From assembly GCA_020632915.1 (NCBI GenBank), contig JACKEP010000006.1:270331-334330 (forward strand): a DNA stretch of 64,000 nucleotides, given 5' to 3'. This DNA is from Alphaproteobacteria bacterium. Its GTDB lineage: Bacteria; Myxococcota_A; UBA796; GCA-2862545. Shown in pieces: positions 56,690 to 64,000 of the stretch (its first letter is position 1; every line of letters starts with the position of its first letter). Position numbers and translations under genes: made by a program. The notes beneath the pieces were generated by a model. That model worked only from the letters and a program-made list of their open reading frames with translations, was not told where the DNA came from and made no database searches.

Positions 56690-57340
56690 ATGGAGTCCTA
56701 CAAGCGTCTGTTGATGGCGAACAAGGCGTGGGCCGCGGAGAAGCTGGAGCTCCAGGCCGACTACTTCGACCGCCTGGCCGAGGGGCAGGATCCGGAGTTC
56801 CTCTGGATCGGCTGCTCCGACAGCCGTGTGCCGCCCGTCGACATCACCCACGCCGGGCCGGGCGAGATCTTCGAGCACCGCAACATCGCCAACCTGGTCG
56901 TCCACACCGACTTCAACCTGCTGTCGGTGCTGCAGTACGCGGTGGAGTACCTCGGCGTGCGCCACATCATCCTCTGCGGCCACTACGGCTGCGGCGGCGT
57001 GACGGCGGCGATGGGCAGCGCGCGGCTCGGCCTGCTCAACAAGTGGCTGCGCCACATCAAGGATCTGTACCGGGTCCACCGTAGCGAGATCGACCTGTAC
57101 GACACCTTCGAGAAGCGGCGCGACCGCCTCGTCGAGATCAACGTCCTCGAGCAGGTCCAGAACCTCGTCGAGACGTCGATCGTGCAGGGCGCGTGGCACA
57201 AGCACCAGCGGCCCACCATCCACGGCTGGGTGTTCAGCCTGGAGACCGGCCTGCTCAAGGACCTCGTGCGCGTGGAGCCCGGCGCCCACATCGACCCGGT
57301 CTACCGCTACGACTTCGACGACCCGAACGGCAAGGACTGA
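56690..57340 (+). CDS. Beta-class carbonic anhydrase
   Basis: Interconverts CO2 and bicarbonate (216 aa). Zinc ligands and the Asp-Arg dyad are in WIGCSDSRVPP (Cys, Asp, Arg), with HIILCGHYGCGGV supplying His and Cys; EIFEHRNIANLV is also typical. The C-terminal HGWVFSLETGLLKDL is the usual end strand-helix. Co-transcribed with the SulP transporter (4-base gap), suggesting direct hand-over of substrate. Confidence 0.96.
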   Translation: MESYKRLLMANKAWAAEKLELQADYFDRLAEGQDPEFLWIGCSDSRVPPVDITHAGPGEIFEHRNIANLVVHTDFNLLSVLQYAVEYLGVRHIILCGHYGCGGVTAAMGSARLGLLNKWLRHIKDLYRVHRSEIDLYDTFEKRRDRLVEINVLEQVQNLVETSIVQGAWHKHQRPTIHGWVFSLETGLLKDLVRVEPGAHIDPVYRYDFDDPNGKD

Positions 57341-57349
57341 CCGAGGGCG

Positions 57350-57371
57350 CGCCCCGTGGGGTCACGGGGCG
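57350..57371. terminator. Bidirectional terminator hairpin
   Basis: CGCCCCGTG (57350-57358) pairs with CACGGGGCG (57363-57371), 9 bp with loop GGGT, between the convergent carbonic anhydrase and copper-monooxygenase genes. The right arm includes part of the latter's stop codon. Confidence 0.6.
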
Positions 57372-58642
57372 ACGTACGTGAGCAGGTAGCACATCTCCTC
57401 GTTCGATCCCTCGCCGTACGTCACCCACCGCGGCGGGTCGTTGTACTGCCGCGGGTTGGACGCGGAGTTGTCCCACGTGCACCGCATCATCGCGCGGCCG
57501 CCCACGGCGAGGAGGGCGGGCTCGCGGAACATGTACGTGAGCTGGTGGTCGAAGTCGTAGGGTCCCCGCATCAGGCAGGTGTCCTCGGTGCGCGGCGCCT
57601 CCAGCCACGCCTCGAACGCGCTGCCGAGCAGGTGCATGTGCGGGAAGGCGCCGAGCACCTGGACGGGGCGGTCCGCAGGGTTGTCGATGCCGTCCTCGTC
57701 GCTGTGCGCTTCTGCGTCGGGCGGGATGCGGAAGCCCGACGGCCCGAACGTCGACATCACCACCTGCCGGTCGACCGTGGCCTGGGTGCGCAGGCGGTAC
57801 GTCGAGCCGTCCGTGACCTGCGCGGTGGGGTCGCCGAAGTAGTGCATCTGGAGCACCAGCTGGTCGCCCGGCGCGATCCGCATGCCGTAGCCGGTCGGGA
57901 AGACCACCGGCTCCATGCCGGGCGTCCACGCGTGCAGGATGTTCCAGTCCGACTCCACCACCTGGGACTGGCACCGGAACGCGCGCGTGCGGCCGTCCGT
58001 GCCGTACTCGATGCCGGCGTCGCCGTGCGCGTCCACGGCGAGCAGCATGTGGTGGACCACGCCGGGGGCGTCCAGGTCGACGTCGAAGCCGGTGATGAAC
58101 CGCGGGCTCGTGAGCGGGTTGTCGAGCACCACGCACCAGTACTCGTTGCCGGAGCCGTCGAGGGACAGCGTGTGGGCCGCGGGCGGCGCCAGCGTCAGGT
58201 CGGCGTCGTCCAGGCGGGGCAGGTGCACCTGCAGGTCGCTGGCGCGGTCCGCTTCGTCGCCGAGCGCAGCCCCCTGGTCAGCCCAGCCCACCAGCAGCGC
58301 GCGCGCCGTGTCGGGCATGTGGATCCGCTCGCTGCCGACGTAGTCACGGCAGGCCGGGTCGGCGGCGGGCAACGGCATCCGCCGGCTGCGCACGGCGTCC
58401 GCCATCGCCGGGGCCCACACGGACACCTGCGCCGGATCGGTCCAGTCCCCGGGCCCGATGCCGTCGGCGTGGTGGCACGACACGCAGTGCTGGTAGGCCA
58501 GGGGCTCGATGTCCCGGTACCAGGTCAGGCCGTCCGGGACCTCGAGGGTGTCGAGCGGATCGACGGCGTCGTCGGGGTCGGACGGCGCGCCGGAGCACGC
58601 GACCACGGCGGGGACGAGCACGAGCGGGACGAGCGGGCGCAC
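57362..58642 (-). CDS. Copper type II monooxygenase-like lipoprotein with N-terminal c-haem site
   Basis: A 426-aa lipoprotein (VPAVVAC, Cys16). A c-type haem site CVSCH lies at residues 53-57 in a short cytochrome-like region. The rest resembles peptidylglycine/dopamine-type copper monooxygenases: VVHHMLLAVD (CuH-type His pair), LQMHYFG, and FPHMHLLGSAF (CuM-type H-x-H). About nine Cys may form the disulfides of this fold. The GTG at 58642 follows GGAGGTCC. The substrate is unknown; the fused haem may replace ascorbate as electron donor. Confidence 0.8.
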   Translation of the reverse strand: MRPLVPLVLVPAVVACSGAPSDPDDAVDPLDTLEVPDGLTWYRDIEPLAYQHCVSCHHADGIGPGDWTDPAQVSVWAPAMADAVRSRRMPLPAADPACRDYVGSERIHMPDTARALLVGWADQGAALGDEADRASDLQVHLPRLDDADLTLAPPAAHTLSLDGSGNEYWCVVLDNPLTSPRFITGFDVDLDAPGVVHHMLLAVDAHGDAGIEYGTDGRTRAFRCQSQVVESDWNILHAWTPGMEPVVFPTGYGMRIAPGDQLVLQMHYFGDPTAQVTDGSTYRLRTQATVDRQVVMSTFGPSGFRIPPDAEAHSDEDGIDNPADRPVQVLGAFPHMHLLGSAFEAWLEAPRTEDTCLMRGPYDFDHQLTYMFREPALLAVGGRAMMRCTWDNSASNPRQYNDPPRWVTYGEGSNEEMCYLLTYVAP

Positions 58643-58703
58643 CGGACCTCCGAGCGGCGTCGGGACACGCCGCGTGTCGGCGAGAACGCGCGCGGCCGGG
58701 TGG

Positions 58704-58709
58704 TATTGT
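58704..58709 (-). promoter_or_regulatory. -10 candidate for the copper monooxygenase gene
   Basis: TACAAT on the minus strand, 62 bases upstream of the GTG start. No good -35 lies at the expected distance. Confidence 0.35.
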
Positions 58710-58744
58710 AGACGACGACACGCCGGTGACGAGGGCGGTGCTGT

Positions 58745-60403
58745 CTACCTCGGCGGCCGATCGGTGACGCGGCTCACCTGCGCGGGCGGGCGGCCGTCGA
58801 CCACGAGCTGCCGGGCCTCGTGGACCAGCCGGTTCACCCGACGTTCCTGGACCGGGCAGGCGAACCACCGGACCACGGCGAGGAGGGGACGGTCGCTGTC
58901 GGTGGCCGCAGCGGCGGCGACGGCCGTCTTGAGCAGGTGGGCGACGACGATGGGGCGCACCGCGTGGTCGCCCATCGCCCAGGCGAGGACGGCGTCCTCG
59001 ACCTCGGCTCGGCGACCCTGCGCGATCAGGGCGATCGCCGCGCCGAGCGCCGCGCCTTCGTCCCGGTCGGCCCACGCGTGCTCCAGCCGTGCCGGGTCGG
59101 CGGGCGCTGGCGCGGGCTCGGCGCGGTCGCCGTCGTACACCCGGGCGGTCGCGACAAACTGGCCCGCCTGGAGCACGAGGCGCCAGCGGTCGGCAGGGTC
59201 GAGGTACGGCACCGCGTGGCCGATGGCGTCGACGAACGTGAGGCGATGGGTGACGTCGAGCCAGCCGTCCTGCACAGCCTGCCAGCTGTCGATGGCCACG
59301 TCGAAACGCCACAGTCGCTCGGCGGCAGCCTCCCGCAGCGCGGCCAGCGCGCTGGTCAGGGTCACCCCCGACGTCAACCGCGAAAAGGCCTGCTTGGGAT
59401 CGGTGTCCACGAGGGCGTCGCGGGGAAGGGACGTGGTGCCCTCCAGCGCGCCCGGGTCGACGGCACCGGCGCGCGCGCGCCAGCCTGCCCACGTGGGCAG
59501 CAGGTCCTCCCGGGTGCCGTTGGCGAGGCCGTGGACGAGGGCGCCGAACGTCAGGTCGACGTCGACGGGCGTCGCCCGCGCCAGGGTCACCAGCTTCGTC
59601 GCGAAGATCAGGCCGTGCCCGAAGTCGAGGAAGTGGTCGGCGAGCACGGGGAGCACGGCGCGGCCGAGGTCCTCGGGGGTCGCTCCCGCCGCCGCGAGGT
59701 GACGCACGATCCCCTCGGCCGCCGGGGCGTCCTCACGGGCCACGGCGTGCCGCAGCGCGGTCGCGTCGCCAGCCAGCGGTGGCGGACGCGGGCGCGGCGG
59801 GCGTCGGAGGCTGCGCTCGGTGGCGACGTCGAGCCCGAGCACGAGGGGACCGGCGGCGTCCACACCGCCCCGCTGCGCGGCCAGCGGCAGCACGTCCGCC
59901 AGCACGGGCAGCCCGTGGGTGGGCCCGTACTCGCCGTGGCGCGCGTCCCAGGCCACGCCAAACGCCACGATGGCCGACGGCGACACGCCCAGGGCGAGCA
60001 GCCGCACGACGTCGCGGGCGATGCGTCCTGTGTTCGCGTCCCGCAGGCCCGCGTCGAGGCTCGGCCAGATCCGCGCCACTGCGGCAGCGGGATCCGGCGG
60101 CGTGAGGTCGACCTCCACCGCGCCGTCCCGCTCCCGCACCGGCCAGCGCGCGACGTCTTCGTCGCCCTTCAGGCACGCGCCCGACCGCACGTCGAAGGTG
60201 TAGGTGTGCCACCTGCAGGTGAGCACCCCTCCCTGCAGGTCGCCCTGGGCGAGGGGATAGCCCTCGTGGGGACAGCGGTTGTCGAGCGCGTGGACGGTGC
60301 CGTCGTCCAGCCGGAGCACCACCACCTGCGTGGCGCCGTCGCGCACGACGACGGTGCCGCCGGGGGGCAGGGCATCGGAGGGGCAGACGTGGTGCCAGGG
60401 CAT
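58745..60403 (-). CDS. Rieske [2Fe-2S] protein with a large uncharacterised helical domain
   Basis: A 552-aa protein. Residues 1-105 are a Rieske ferredoxin domain with C44-x-H46 (RCPHEGYPL) and C63-x2-H66 (TCRWHTYTFD). Residues about 110-552 are Ala/Leu-rich and helical, with no membrane segment and no recognised motif; His-containing stretches include DHFLDFGHGLIFATKLV and VHGLANGTREDLLPTW. There is no signal peptide, so it is cytoplasmic. GGAG lies 7 bases before the ATG at 60403. The helical part might be a substrate-binding or oxygenase-like domain supplied by the Rieske centre, but this is a guess. Confidence 0.72.
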   Translation of the reverse strand: MPWHHVCPSDALPPGGTVVVRDGATQVVVLRLDDGTVHALDNRCPHEGYPLAQGDLQGGVLTCRWHTYTFDVRSGACLKGDEDVARWPVRERDGAVEVDLTPPDPAAAVARIWPSLDAGLRDANTGRIARDVVRLLALGVSPSAIVAFGVAWDARHGEYGPTHGLPVLADVLPLAAQRGGVDAAGPLVLGLDVATERSLRRPPRPRPPPLAGDATALRHAVAREDAPAAEGIVRHLAAAGATPEDLGRAVLPVLADHFLDFGHGLIFATKLVTLARATPVDVDLTFGALVHGLANGTREDLLPTWAGWRARAGAVDPGALEGTTSLPRDALVDTDPKQAFSRLTSGVTLTSALAALREAAAERLWRFDVAIDSWQAVQDGWLDVTHRLTFVDAIGHAVPYLDPADRWRLVLQAGQFVATARVYDGDRAEPAPAPADPARLEHAWADRDEGAALGAAIALIAQGRRAEVEDAVLAWAMGDHAVRPIVVAHLLKTAVAAAAATDSDRPLLAVVRWFACPVQERRVNRLVHEARQLVVDGRPPAQVSRVTDRPPR

Positions 60404-60675
60404 CGGCGCTCCGCGGAGAGGAGAGCGTAGCCGGTGGACGGCGGCGCGCACGACGCGCGCGGGAGACAGGCGCTGCGCGAGGACGCGATGGATCGGCCTG
60501 AATGCACGACACGCCGACCCTCGAACCGAGGACCGGCGCGGTTTCCGCTGCGCTGCCGTCTGCCCGTCGTCCGGGGTAGGAACCCGGGGGGGAGGAGCGA
60601 ATCGCATTGCCTCTGACGGACCGCAAGCGAGCCATGGGCGAAGCGCGCAGTGAGCCGGAGGCGAACGAAGGAAGA
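60404..60675. other. Gene-free gap between the Rieske gene and tRNA-Val
   Basis: About 270 bases without a supported gene. The part next to the tRNA (about 60600-60675) contains loose repeats of GCGAGC/GCGAAG/GCGAAC type. No hairpin terminator for the tRNA transcript and no att-like duplication of the tRNA end was found. Confidence 0.5.
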
Positions 60676-60750
60676 TGGTGGGCGATACTGGATTCGAACC
60701 AGTGACTTCCACCGTGTGAAGGTGGCACTCTCCCGCTGAGTTAATCGCCC
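60676..60750 (-). tRNA. tRNA-Val (anticodon CAC)
   Basis: Read on the minus strand from 60750: acceptor GGGCGAT pairs with ATCGCCC, discriminator A, and an encoded CCA (60678-60676). Anticodon stem CCACC/GGTGG encloses loop TTCACAC, giving anticodon CAC for GUG codons. The T arm is ACTGG-TTCGAAT-CCAGT. 72 nt plus CCA. GUG is a favoured Val codon in this GC-rich genome. Confidence 0.95.
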
Positions 60751-60764
60751 GGGAGCGCTCGGGG

Positions 60765-60791
60765 ATTATGCGGCCGCCCCGCTGCCGTCAA
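60765..60791 (-). promoter_or_regulatory. tRNA-Val promoter
   Basis: Minus strand: TTGACG (60791-60786), 15-nt spacer, CATAAT (60770-60765), placing the start about 8 bases before the tRNA 5' end. Same layout as the rplM promoter. Confidence 0.7.
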
Positions 60792-60812
60792 GGTAGGTGG
60801 GCCACCTTGACG
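60786..60812. repeat. 9-bp inverted repeat over the tRNA-Val -35 element
   Basis: CGTCAAGGT (60786-60794) and ACCTTGACG (60804-60812) are exact inverted copies 9 bases apart. Each arm contains a TTGACG -35 hexamer, one facing the tRNA and one facing the gene at 60841. Confidence 0.55.
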
Positions 60813-60840
60813 CCTGCGGGCGCGTGGCAAGGCTGGGTCG

Positions 60841-61455
60841 ATGATCCCCTCGGAGTACAGGCTGGAGACGGTGGTCGCGCGGCTGGCCGAGCGGCTGGAC
60901 GGCGCCCGGCGCAGCTTCGACGACGAGGCGGCGTTGGAGGCCGCGTTCGCGCGGATCACCGACGAGCAGCTCACCGCGGCGATCGCCGAGTGGCGCGCCC
61001 TGGGGTGGAACGACGACCCTGAAGCCCACGCCCGGTTCCTGCGCACCGAGGTCACCGGCACGTTCCTGCCCCGCTACCAGCGCGCCGCGATGGCCATGAA
61101 CCGCACCGAGGCCGACGGGTACGGGCTGGGGGCTGCGGCGTCACCGCTGGGGCGGGTGGGGCTCACCGCCGTCGCCCTGCTCGTGCTGTGGTTCGCGCTC
61201 CTGCGCTTCGCCGAGCTGCCGGTGGTCTGGCCGCTGATCCTGCTCGACCTGGCGCTGCCGTTCCTTCCCGACGTCGCCCGCACGCTGGCGGTCCGCCGCT
61301 ACCGGGGCGCGCTGGAGGAGGCGATCGACGACATGGCGCGCATCCAGGAGCAGGCGTTGGCCTACGCGCCCGGTCGCAGCGAGGGGGCCGCCGGCCCGTC
61401 CGCAGCGGCCACCGAGGATCCGCCACGACCGCCCCGGCTCCGCCAGGGGCAATGA
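60841..61455 (+). CDS. Membrane protein of unknown function
   Basis: A 204-aa protein, not recognised. Residues 1-95 are soluble, helical and charged; two adjacent hydrophobic segments lie at about 104-121 (VGLTAVALLVLWFALLRF) and 126-142 (VVWPLILLDLALPFLP); a charged helix (ARTLAVRRYRGALEEAIDDMARIQEQ) and a Pro/Gly-rich tail follow. Both ends are probably cytoplasmic. It lies 63 bases upstream of the SPFH pair on the same strand and may be co-transcribed. Confidence 0.65.
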   Translation: MIPSEYRLETVVARLAERLDGARRSFDDEAALEAAFARITDEQLTAAIAEWRALGWNDDPEAHARFLRTEVTGTFLPRYQRAAMAMNRTEADGYGLGAAASPLGRVGLTAVALLVLWFALLRFAELPVVWPLILLDLALPFLPDVARTLAVRRYRGALEEAIDDMARIQEQALAYAPGRSEGAAGPSAAATEDPPRPPRLRQGQ

Positions 61456-61518
61456 TCCGGGTCCGCCGTCGTAGACTGGTCGCGCGCCGCGTACGCACCC
61501 GCGGCCGGTGGAGTCCCG

Positions 61519-62568
61519 ATGGCCAAGCGCCCCCGTCTACAGCTCGCGAGCACGCGCCGATCCCGCGTGTGGCTCACGGTCGTGCCCGTCTTCCTCGTGT
61601 TCTTCGCCGCCGCGTGGTGGAGCCTCGCCCAGCGCGTCGGCGCCGACGAGGTGGCGGTGCGCCAGGTCTACCTGGGCCCCAACCAGGGCGTACAGCGTGA
61701 GCCGCTGTATGGCCCGGGCCTGCACCTGGTCGTGCCCGGCTACGAGCGGCTCCACGTCTTCCCGCGCGACGTCCAGACCCTCGACTTCAACGACGCCGAG
61801 CGCCACGTCGCCGCCAGCAAGCTCGGCATGGACTACGCCTGGGCGCCGTCCATCCGCATCCAGACGTCCGAGGGCTACCAGGTCACCGTCGACGTGACCG
61901 TGCTCTACCGGGTGGTCGACCCCTACGTCGTGCTCACCAAGGTGGGGGCCGGGCGCCTGTTCGAGACCCAGGTGGTGCAGCGCCGCGCCGACAAGATCCT
62001 CCGCCAGACCCTGGGCGCGCTCAACGCCGAGGACTTCTACGACGACGACGTGCGCATGACCAAGGTCGAGCAGGCCCGGGCCGCGCTGTCCGACGACGTG
62101 GCCGACTGGGGCATCCAGATCTGGGGCGTCCTGCTGCGGGAGTACACCTACGACGACCGCTACCAGCAGGCGATCGAGGACCGCAAGATCCAGGACCAGC
62201 GGGTGTTCAAGAACCAGGCGGAGTCGCTGTCGGCGATCCGCGAGGCCGAGCTCAACCGCGTGGTCGCGGAGGGCCAGGCCCGCATCGGCGTGGAGGGGGA
62301 GCGCGGTCGCGCCGAGATCCTTCGCATCGAGTCCGAGGCCGACCTGTACTACCGCCAGCAGGTGGCCGAGGGCGACCTGCTCGTGGCGCTGGCCGAGGCC
62401 AAGGGCACCGAGCTCGAGAACAAGGCGCTCCAGGCGGTGGGGGCCGGCAACCTCGTCGGCCTCCAGATGGCCAAGGCGCTCGAAGGCATCCAGGCGATCG
62501 TGGTGTCGACCACCGGACCCGACGCCGTCAACCCGCTCGATCTCGACCAGCTCGTGGAGGGGTTCTGA
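61519..62568 (+). CDS. SPFH/band 7 membrane protein (HflK/prohibitin-like)
   Basis: A 349-aa protein with one N-terminal membrane helix (about 18-38, WLTVVPVFLVFFAAAWW), an SPFH domain (about 45-215: YGPGLHLVVPGYERLHVFPRDVQTLDF, SEGYQVTVDVTVLYRVVDP) and an Ala/Glu-rich coiled-coil (about 220-330: AIREAELNRVVAEGQARIGVEGERGRAEILRIESEAD). SPFH proteins form ring scaffolds in membranes, often around FtsH-type proteases. The stop overlaps the next start by one base (TGATG). It resembles HflK/HflC in length but is not adjacent to hflX, hfq or ftsH here. Confidence 0.85.
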   Translation: MAKRPRLQLASTRRSRVWLTVVPVFLVFFAAAWWSLAQRVGADEVAVRQVYLGPNQGVQREPLYGPGLHLVVPGYERLHVFPRDVQTLDFNDAERHVAASKLGMDYAWAPSIRIQTSEGYQVTVDVTVLYRVVDPYVVLTKVGAGRLFETQVVQRRADKILRQTLGALNAEDFYDDDVRMTKVEQARAALSDDVADWGIQIWGVLLREYTYDDRYQQAIEDRKIQDQRVFKNQAESLSAIREAELNRVVAEGQARIGVEGERGRAEILRIESEADLYYRQQVAEGDLLVALAEAKGTELENKALQAVGAGNLVGLQMAKALEGIQAIVVSTTGPDAVNPLDLDQLVEGF

Positions 62569-63602
62569 TGCGCAACGCCACCCTCGCCAGGCTCCTCGCC
62601 GTCGGCCTCGGCCTGTCCGGGCTCACGGCCTGCACCGCCACCACGGAGTCCACCCAGGTGGGCGTGCGGGTCAACAAGGTGCCGCTGCTGTCGGCGCGCG
62701 GCGTCGAGCCCGACGTCCTGCCGCAGGGCGCCACCTACTTCTTCTTCCGCCCGTTCTACGACTGGTACGTCTACGACGTGGCCATCCAGAACCTCGTGAT
62801 GGTGCGTGAGCCCGACGAAGGCGACCGCACGGGCGACGACAGCCTGCGGTTCAAGACCATCGACGGCAACGACGTGAGCGTCAACGTCACGGTGCAGTGG
62901 GCCATCGACCCCGCGCGCACGCCCTACCTGCTCCAGTTCGTCGGCGGCAGCACCACCGAGGTCGAGGAGAAGCTCGTGAGGCCCGTGAGTCGGGCGGTGA
63001 TCCGCGACGTGCTCAACCAGCTCACGTCCGAGGAGTACTACCAGGCCAGCCGTCGGTTCGAGACCGCCGTGGAGGCCAGCGAGCGCCTGAACCGCATCTT
63101 CGAGCGGGAGGGCGTCATCGTGCAGCAGATCCTGCTCGGCGAGCACAAGTTCAACGACACCTACGAGCAGATCATCCGCGACAAGAAGGTCGCCGAGCAG
63201 GAGGCCGAGCGGCTGGTCTCCGAGACCGAGGCGGCCGGCGAGGAGCAGAAGCGCGACCTCGAGCGCGCCAAGGGCCAGGTCTCCAAGCAGATCGAGGGCG
63301 CGCTGGGCGAGGCGTCGAAGCGCCGCCTGGAGGCCGACGCGATCTACTTCCAGCGGCAGAAGCAGGCCGAGGCGCTGCTCGCCGAGAAGCAGGCGCACGC
63401 CAAGGGCCTCACGGAGCAGGCCAACGCGCTGGCCGGTTCGGGTGGCACCAAGATGGTCAAGCTCGAGATCGCCAAGGCGCTGCAGGGCAAGCGTATGCTG
63501 TTCCTGCCGGCCGGTGGTGCGATGGACGTCCGGACCACGGACATGAACACCCTGCTGATGTCGCTCGGGCTGAACCGCGCGGTCGGCACGAGCGGGGAGT
63601 GA
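62568..63602 (+). CDS. SPFH/band 7 domain lipoprotein
   Basis: A 344-aa partner of the preceding protein. Instead of a plain membrane helix it has a lipoprotein signal (LSGLTAC, lipid-site Cys22). SPFH region about 40-215 (FKTIDGNDVSVNVTVQWAIDP, VEEKLVRPVSRAVIRDVLNQL) and a coiled-coil about 215-300 rich in Glu, Gln and Lys (EQEAERLVSETEAAGEEQKRDLERAKGQVSKQIEGAL). It ends with a hydrophobic-basic segment (LQGKRMLFLPAGGAMDV). If lipidated it would sit outside the cytoplasm, on the outer leaflet of the inner membrane or at the outer membrane. Confidence 0.82.
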   Translation: MRNATLARLLAVGLGLSGLTACTATTESTQVGVRVNKVPLLSARGVEPDVLPQGATYFFFRPFYDWYVYDVAIQNLVMVREPDEGDRTGDDSLRFKTIDGNDVSVNVTVQWAIDPARTPYLLQFVGGSTTEVEEKLVRPVSRAVIRDVLNQLTSEEYYQASRRFETAVEASERLNRIFEREGVIVQQILLGEHKFNDTYEQIIRDKKVAEQEAERLVSETEAAGEEQKRDLERAKGQVSKQIEGALGEASKRRLEADAIYFQRQKQAEALLAEKQAHAKGLTEQANALAGSGGTKMVKLEIAKALQGKRMLFLPAGGAMDVRTTDMNTLLMSLGLNRAVGTSGE

Positions 63603-63750
63603 CGCCGGAACCGCCGTCGGAACGGTCGGTTCCGGTGGCGAGACCCCTCGCGTGAGTGACGTCCGATCCCGGGCTCACGGTCACCGACGGCGTGCGCGAC
63701 CGACGGCGGCCGTGCTACCCGTCCCGCACGCCGGTCGACCGGAGGGACGC

Positions 63751-64000
63751 ATGGAACCACGCCTCACCCATCGGGTCGTACCCCGGCTCACGCTGCTGGC
63801 CTGCCTCGGCGCCCCCACGGCCCACGCGTCTTCGCCCGCCGAGGTCACGCTGGCGCGCCTCGAGGAGTGCAGCCGGTTGTCCGACGACGGGGTGCGGCTG
63901 GTCTGCTACGACGAGGCCCTGCGCCGCGCGCGCACGGCCACGGCGGTGCTCCCCGCGCTGCCCGTCGAGATCGCGCGGGTCACGCCTTCCACCGCGCCGC
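63751..64000 (+). CDS. Partial exported protein (Cys-containing N terminus, T6SS-accessory-like)
   Basis: First 83 codons of a gene running off the window. GGAGGGACGC precedes ATG 63751. The signal peptide is RVVPRLTLLACLGAPTAHA, followed by EVTLARLEECSRLSDDGVRLVCYDEALRR. The C-x(n)-D-D-x-x-R-L-x-C-Y-D signature is found in many small exported proteins, some linked to type VI secretion. No further call is possible from this piece. Confidence 0.55.
   Translation, partial: MEPRLTHRVVPRLTLLACLGAPTAHASSPAEVTLARLEECSRLSDDGVRLVCYDEALRRARTATAVLPALPVEIARVTPSTAP

Noticed and set aside
60600..60750. tRNA-Val as an integration site with a mobile element
   Set aside because: No integrase, no duplicated tRNA 3' end and no composition break were found on either side.

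Overview
The window is GC-rich chromosomal DNA from a Gram-negative bacterium, most likely a member of the Myxococcota or a close deltaproteobacterial relative. Evidence: two proteins carry MYXO-CTERM-type sorting tails (C-x-x-x-G, hydrophobic stretch, Arg cluster); one protein resembles the Myxococcus MXAN_2561/MXAN_2562 families; there is a FYDLN-type zinc-ribbon protein with an acidic tail, MopE-like metal-binding repeats, a perfect sigma-54 promoter, and many lipoproteins. There is no CRISPR array, insertion sequence or phage gene, and no gene-free gap above 300 bases.

Positions 1-8454 hold the end of secA, then the conserved translation and envelope cluster rpsB-tsf-pyrH-frr-uppS-cdsA-rseP-tsaB (dxr is missing from its usual place), ending in an aspartate-semialdehyde-dehydrogenase homologue that has lost its catalytic residues. 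Positions 8455-14053 hold surface proteins (a sigma-54-driven MYXO-CTERM/beta-barrel fusion and a BNR-type lipoprotein) around truA and a FYDLN protein. Positions 14054-18825 are housekeeping: rplM-rpsI, pyrG, hpf and metK. Positions 19004-27922 are a nearly continuous TCA-cycle block, sdhCAB-gltA-icd-sucCD, followed by ndk. Positions 28027-34166 are mixed: a hypothetical plus DUF1244 pair, an SDR, a START-like secreted protein, a rhomboid protease, a ZIP-permease-like transporter and a fatty acid hydroxylase.

The accessory part begins at 34201. On the minus strand, 40903 to 34875 is a set of five secreted or lipidated proteins: a beta-propeller lipoprotein, a tandemly duplicated four-haem DUF1111 oxidoreductase, a pentahaem cytochrome, a DUF192 protein and a zincin protease. 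The last four are joined by GTGA start/stop overlaps. After apbC and a SulP transporter comes a molybdoenzyme operon (fused Fe-S/NrfD subunit plus a large catalytic subunit without a Tat signal, SoeABC-like). Its probable TorD chaperone lies about 5 kb downstream.

Between enzyme and chaperone lies an island: a MopE-like MYXO-CTERM protein divergent from an operon of ECF sigma factor, membrane protein (putative anti-sigma) and caspase-like lipoprotein. The two transcription units are separated by a perfect 15-bp inverted repeat with a nested GGAAC palindrome. This is the best candidate here for an undescribed regulated surface system. The window closes with a SulP/carbonic anhydrase pair, a copper monooxygenase with a fused c-type haem motif, a Rieske protein with a large unknown domain, tRNA-Val(CAC), and a pair of SPFH proteins, one of them a lipoprotein.

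Regulatory sequence recurs: several terminators are GC-rich hairpins followed by a short CTTTCTCGG-like tail, and two promoters share TTGAC(A/G), a 15-nt spacer and CATAAT.
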